The notes under the pieces: model-generated
What the model saw: only the letters and a program-made list of their open reading frames with translations
The model's database searches: none
Told to the model about the DNA's origin: nothing
Translations under genes and position numbers: made by a program
In this document: one piece after another, positions 63,601-64,000 of the stretch
How the letters are laid out: every line of letters starts with the position of its first letter
How positions within the stretch are numbered: position 1 is the stretch's first letter
Source of the DNA: Micromonospora sp. MP36
GTDB lineage: Bacteria > Actinomycetota > Actinomycetes > Mycobacteriales > Micromonosporaceae
DNA length: 64,000 bases
NCBI RefSeq assembly: GCF_008119785.1
Contig: NZ_VSFA01000001.1
Span: 1 to 64,000, forward strand
Direction: 5' to 3'

Positions 63601-64000
63601 GTGGTGGCGCGCGGGCTGGGCGAGCCGGAACACGCGGCCGACCTGCTCAGCGACGCCCTCGCGTACGCCGGCCGGACGTCGCATCCGCTGCTCACCGGGA
63701 TGGCCGGCACGCTGCGCGGGTTCGTGGCGCTGGATCTGGGCGACTGGGAGACCGCCGAGCAGGCCGCCCGGTCGGTGCTCACCACGGTGGAGCCGCACAA
63801 CCCGCAGGCCCCCGCCCAGGTGGCGCCCCGGGTACTGCTCGCCATGGCCCGGCTCGCCGACGACGACCCGGCGACCGCGGTGGGGCTGCTCGCCCCGGTC
63901 GCCACCGCCGCCGCCCACACCCCGTCGCTGCTCTTCTCCCGCCGCCAGACCATGGCCCGGTACGCCTCCGCGCTGCTCGCCCACGGCCAGCCCGTGCAGG
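60643..64000 (+). CDS. Zinc-ribbon / class III adenylyl cyclase / AAA ATPase / TPR protein (3' end outside the window)
   Basis: The frame opens at GTG 60643 (overlapping the MBL stop) and stays open for 1119 codons to the window edge. It begins with a zinc ribbon (CPVCG, FCHNCG: C3, C6, C17, C20). A class III cyclase domain follows with metal Asp44 (LFGDLSDFT), substrate Lys84 and second metal Asp88 (KLTGDGIMAVFG), Thr154 (YTVIGD) and transition-state N161/R165 (NTAAR). The AAA domain has Walker A AEAGIGKS (260-267) and Walker B VVVVDDLHD. The rest is TPR-like helical repeats. It should make cAMP under control of the ATPase/TPR sensor. The gene is incomplete here. Confidence 0.85.
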   Translation, partial: MTCPVCGTVAVPGARFCHNCGSALPAAAMLPAAERRVVTVLFGDLSDFTSWSEDLDPERVGAVTDRVLAALAGAVKTFGGHVDKLTGDGIMAVFGAPVAHEDDAERAVRAALSMQRAVRRVLDDERGGGAPLGLRVGLNTGDVIAGIQAAIEYTVIGDTVNTAARLADAAAVGAVYAGARTAAATRHVASWRALRPLRLKGKREPVEAYELLGLLDAPGTRSGLGDEAPFVGRETEIGRVAGRLAEVIDRGEPRVLLMTAEAGIGKSRFAAEVERLAAGYDVGAGRYAAHTGARVLSVRCAAFGERRRLAPLADLVRAAVGLPNDAATALTRPAVEERLRRLGQRLGRLPGDLPPLAVDQLLALLGYAELPPVAGNGEWNAAAPPPDAEAVPNAVAGLLSALAVEAPLVVVVDDLHDATAETINVLGLTLNRLSGPVLTLLLGRPELVRTAGALTRVADAEVHALPPLRGADAARLLTSYLSGGKLPQVDSDRLLATAQGNPFYLAELVTLLMERGALTAGADRDIPGGWRLAPGSLGSRLLSRDLAAVLAARIDALPVDARSVLRDAAVVGDTVPAGALEALREQRTGRDGRPAAVVAVELERAVDELLQRRMLHRTRTGFAFATPLMREAAYAGVSKAELAERHAALARWAAPESADGVALPGGFTEADRDDFVAEHVERAAALADAVKLRPDAPARAVAPLGVAALGRAARRALRSGEPALAVEYAERAAELARDGVPPADQVVHARALLQVGRPHDALASAEKIAANAGDAATRAAALLLAGQAHQTLGDQARTEACWQEALQVATAAGLPTMRASAMRRLGMADFVAGRLGQASSRLAASYQVSLAAKDPRGQAWSLQNLAWVTTTRGDFAGTDAVLGRAARLFAELKDPYGRAWLRGTTAFARLLAGRLREACRMAQVFLPFGERVGEAWAVGTLRAVEAYATAELGELAEADRAARRAYRDFAEVGDDWGQGFALVVRGVVARGLGEPEHAADLLSDALAYAGRTSHPLLTGMAGTLRGFVALDLGDWETAEQAARSVLTTVEPHNPQAPAQVAPRVLLAMARLADDDPATAVGLLAPVATAAAHTPSLLFSRRQTMARYASALLAHGQPVQ

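Noticed and set aside
60469..63984. 1171-codon minus-strand frame
   Set aside because: It is antisense to the adenylyl cyclase gene, whose plus-strand frame shows clear cyclase and AAA motifs. Its own translation is Gly/Arg/Val-rich without domains.

Overview
The window is a slice of a very high G+C actinobacterial chromosome. Third codon positions are almost all G or C, GTG starts are common, and GTGA/ATGA stop-start overlaps are frequent. Gene content and order point to Micromonosporaceae (Micromonospora or a close relative); this is inferred from synteny and from the style of the intergenic hairpins, because no 16S gene is present. Much of the order matches the actinobacterial core also known in Mycobacterium tuberculosis: tadA with its partner gene and serine tRNAs, SRP RNA-dnaX-ybaB-recR, a dpp transporter, leuA-ask-asd, and a block of metallophosphoesterase, ponA2-like PBP, whiB4/wblA-like regulator, two ArsA-type ATPases, DUF4177, RidA and an MBL hydrolase. 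I see no phage, plasmid, IS element or CRISPR array.

Layout. 0-6.5 kb: an F420-oxidoreductase-like protein, a VanW protein, a NudC-type Nudix hydrolase, and the DUF6230/DUF6114 cell-surface pair. 6.5-15.3 kb: a DUF885 metallopeptidase-like protein, an EamA exporter, a PHP phosphoesterase, an M23 lipoprotein, tadA with its associated gene, a TetR/thioesterase operon and deoD. 15.4-22.7 kb: tRNA-Ser(CGA), two unknown genes, an ArsR regulator divergent from an MFS gene, tRNA-Ser(GGA), SRP RNA, dnaX, ybaB and recR. 23.2-29.3 kb: a five-gene dipeptide/oligopeptide ABC transporter. 29.3-36.3 kb: a secreted HNH nuclease lipoprotein linked to a small unknown gene through a tandemly duplicated 80-bp element, a DHA2-type exporter, leuA with a leader peptide, an MFS gene broken by one in-frame TGA, and a nitroreductase. 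36.3-45.3 kb: a lipoprotein, ask-asd, a GAF-GAF-GGDEF cyclase divergent from a CpdA-like phosphodiesterase, an alpha/beta hydrolase and a secreted 5'-nucleotidase. 45.3-50.5 kb: an MFS gene, an unknown gene, a SigE-type ECF sigma with a membrane partner, a Ca/H antiporter and tRNA-Pro(CGG). 50.5-64 kb: the ponA2/whiB4/ArsA block, ending in a large class III adenylyl cyclase-AAA-TPR protein that is open at the right edge.

The most unusual structure is a family of short repeats at operon junctions. Each copy is a micro-ORF of 24-27 codons whose start overlaps or closely follows the upstream stop and whose own TGA overlaps the downstream ATG (ATGA). There is one copy between dppB and dppC, one before ridA, and two in perfect tandem between the HNH nuclease and its downstream gene. 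The ends are conserved at nucleotide level, a centre of about 30 nt varies, indels between copies cancel out, and every unit length is 2 modulo 3, so translational coupling survives insertion or duplication. A second family of long, near-perfect intergenic inverted repeats occurs after recR, asd and ridA. Other points for follow-up are a leucine-codon leader peptide with an attenuator-like hairpin before leuA, the probable Trp-to-stop change in the MFS gene, and operator-like palindromes before the ArsR and TetR genes.
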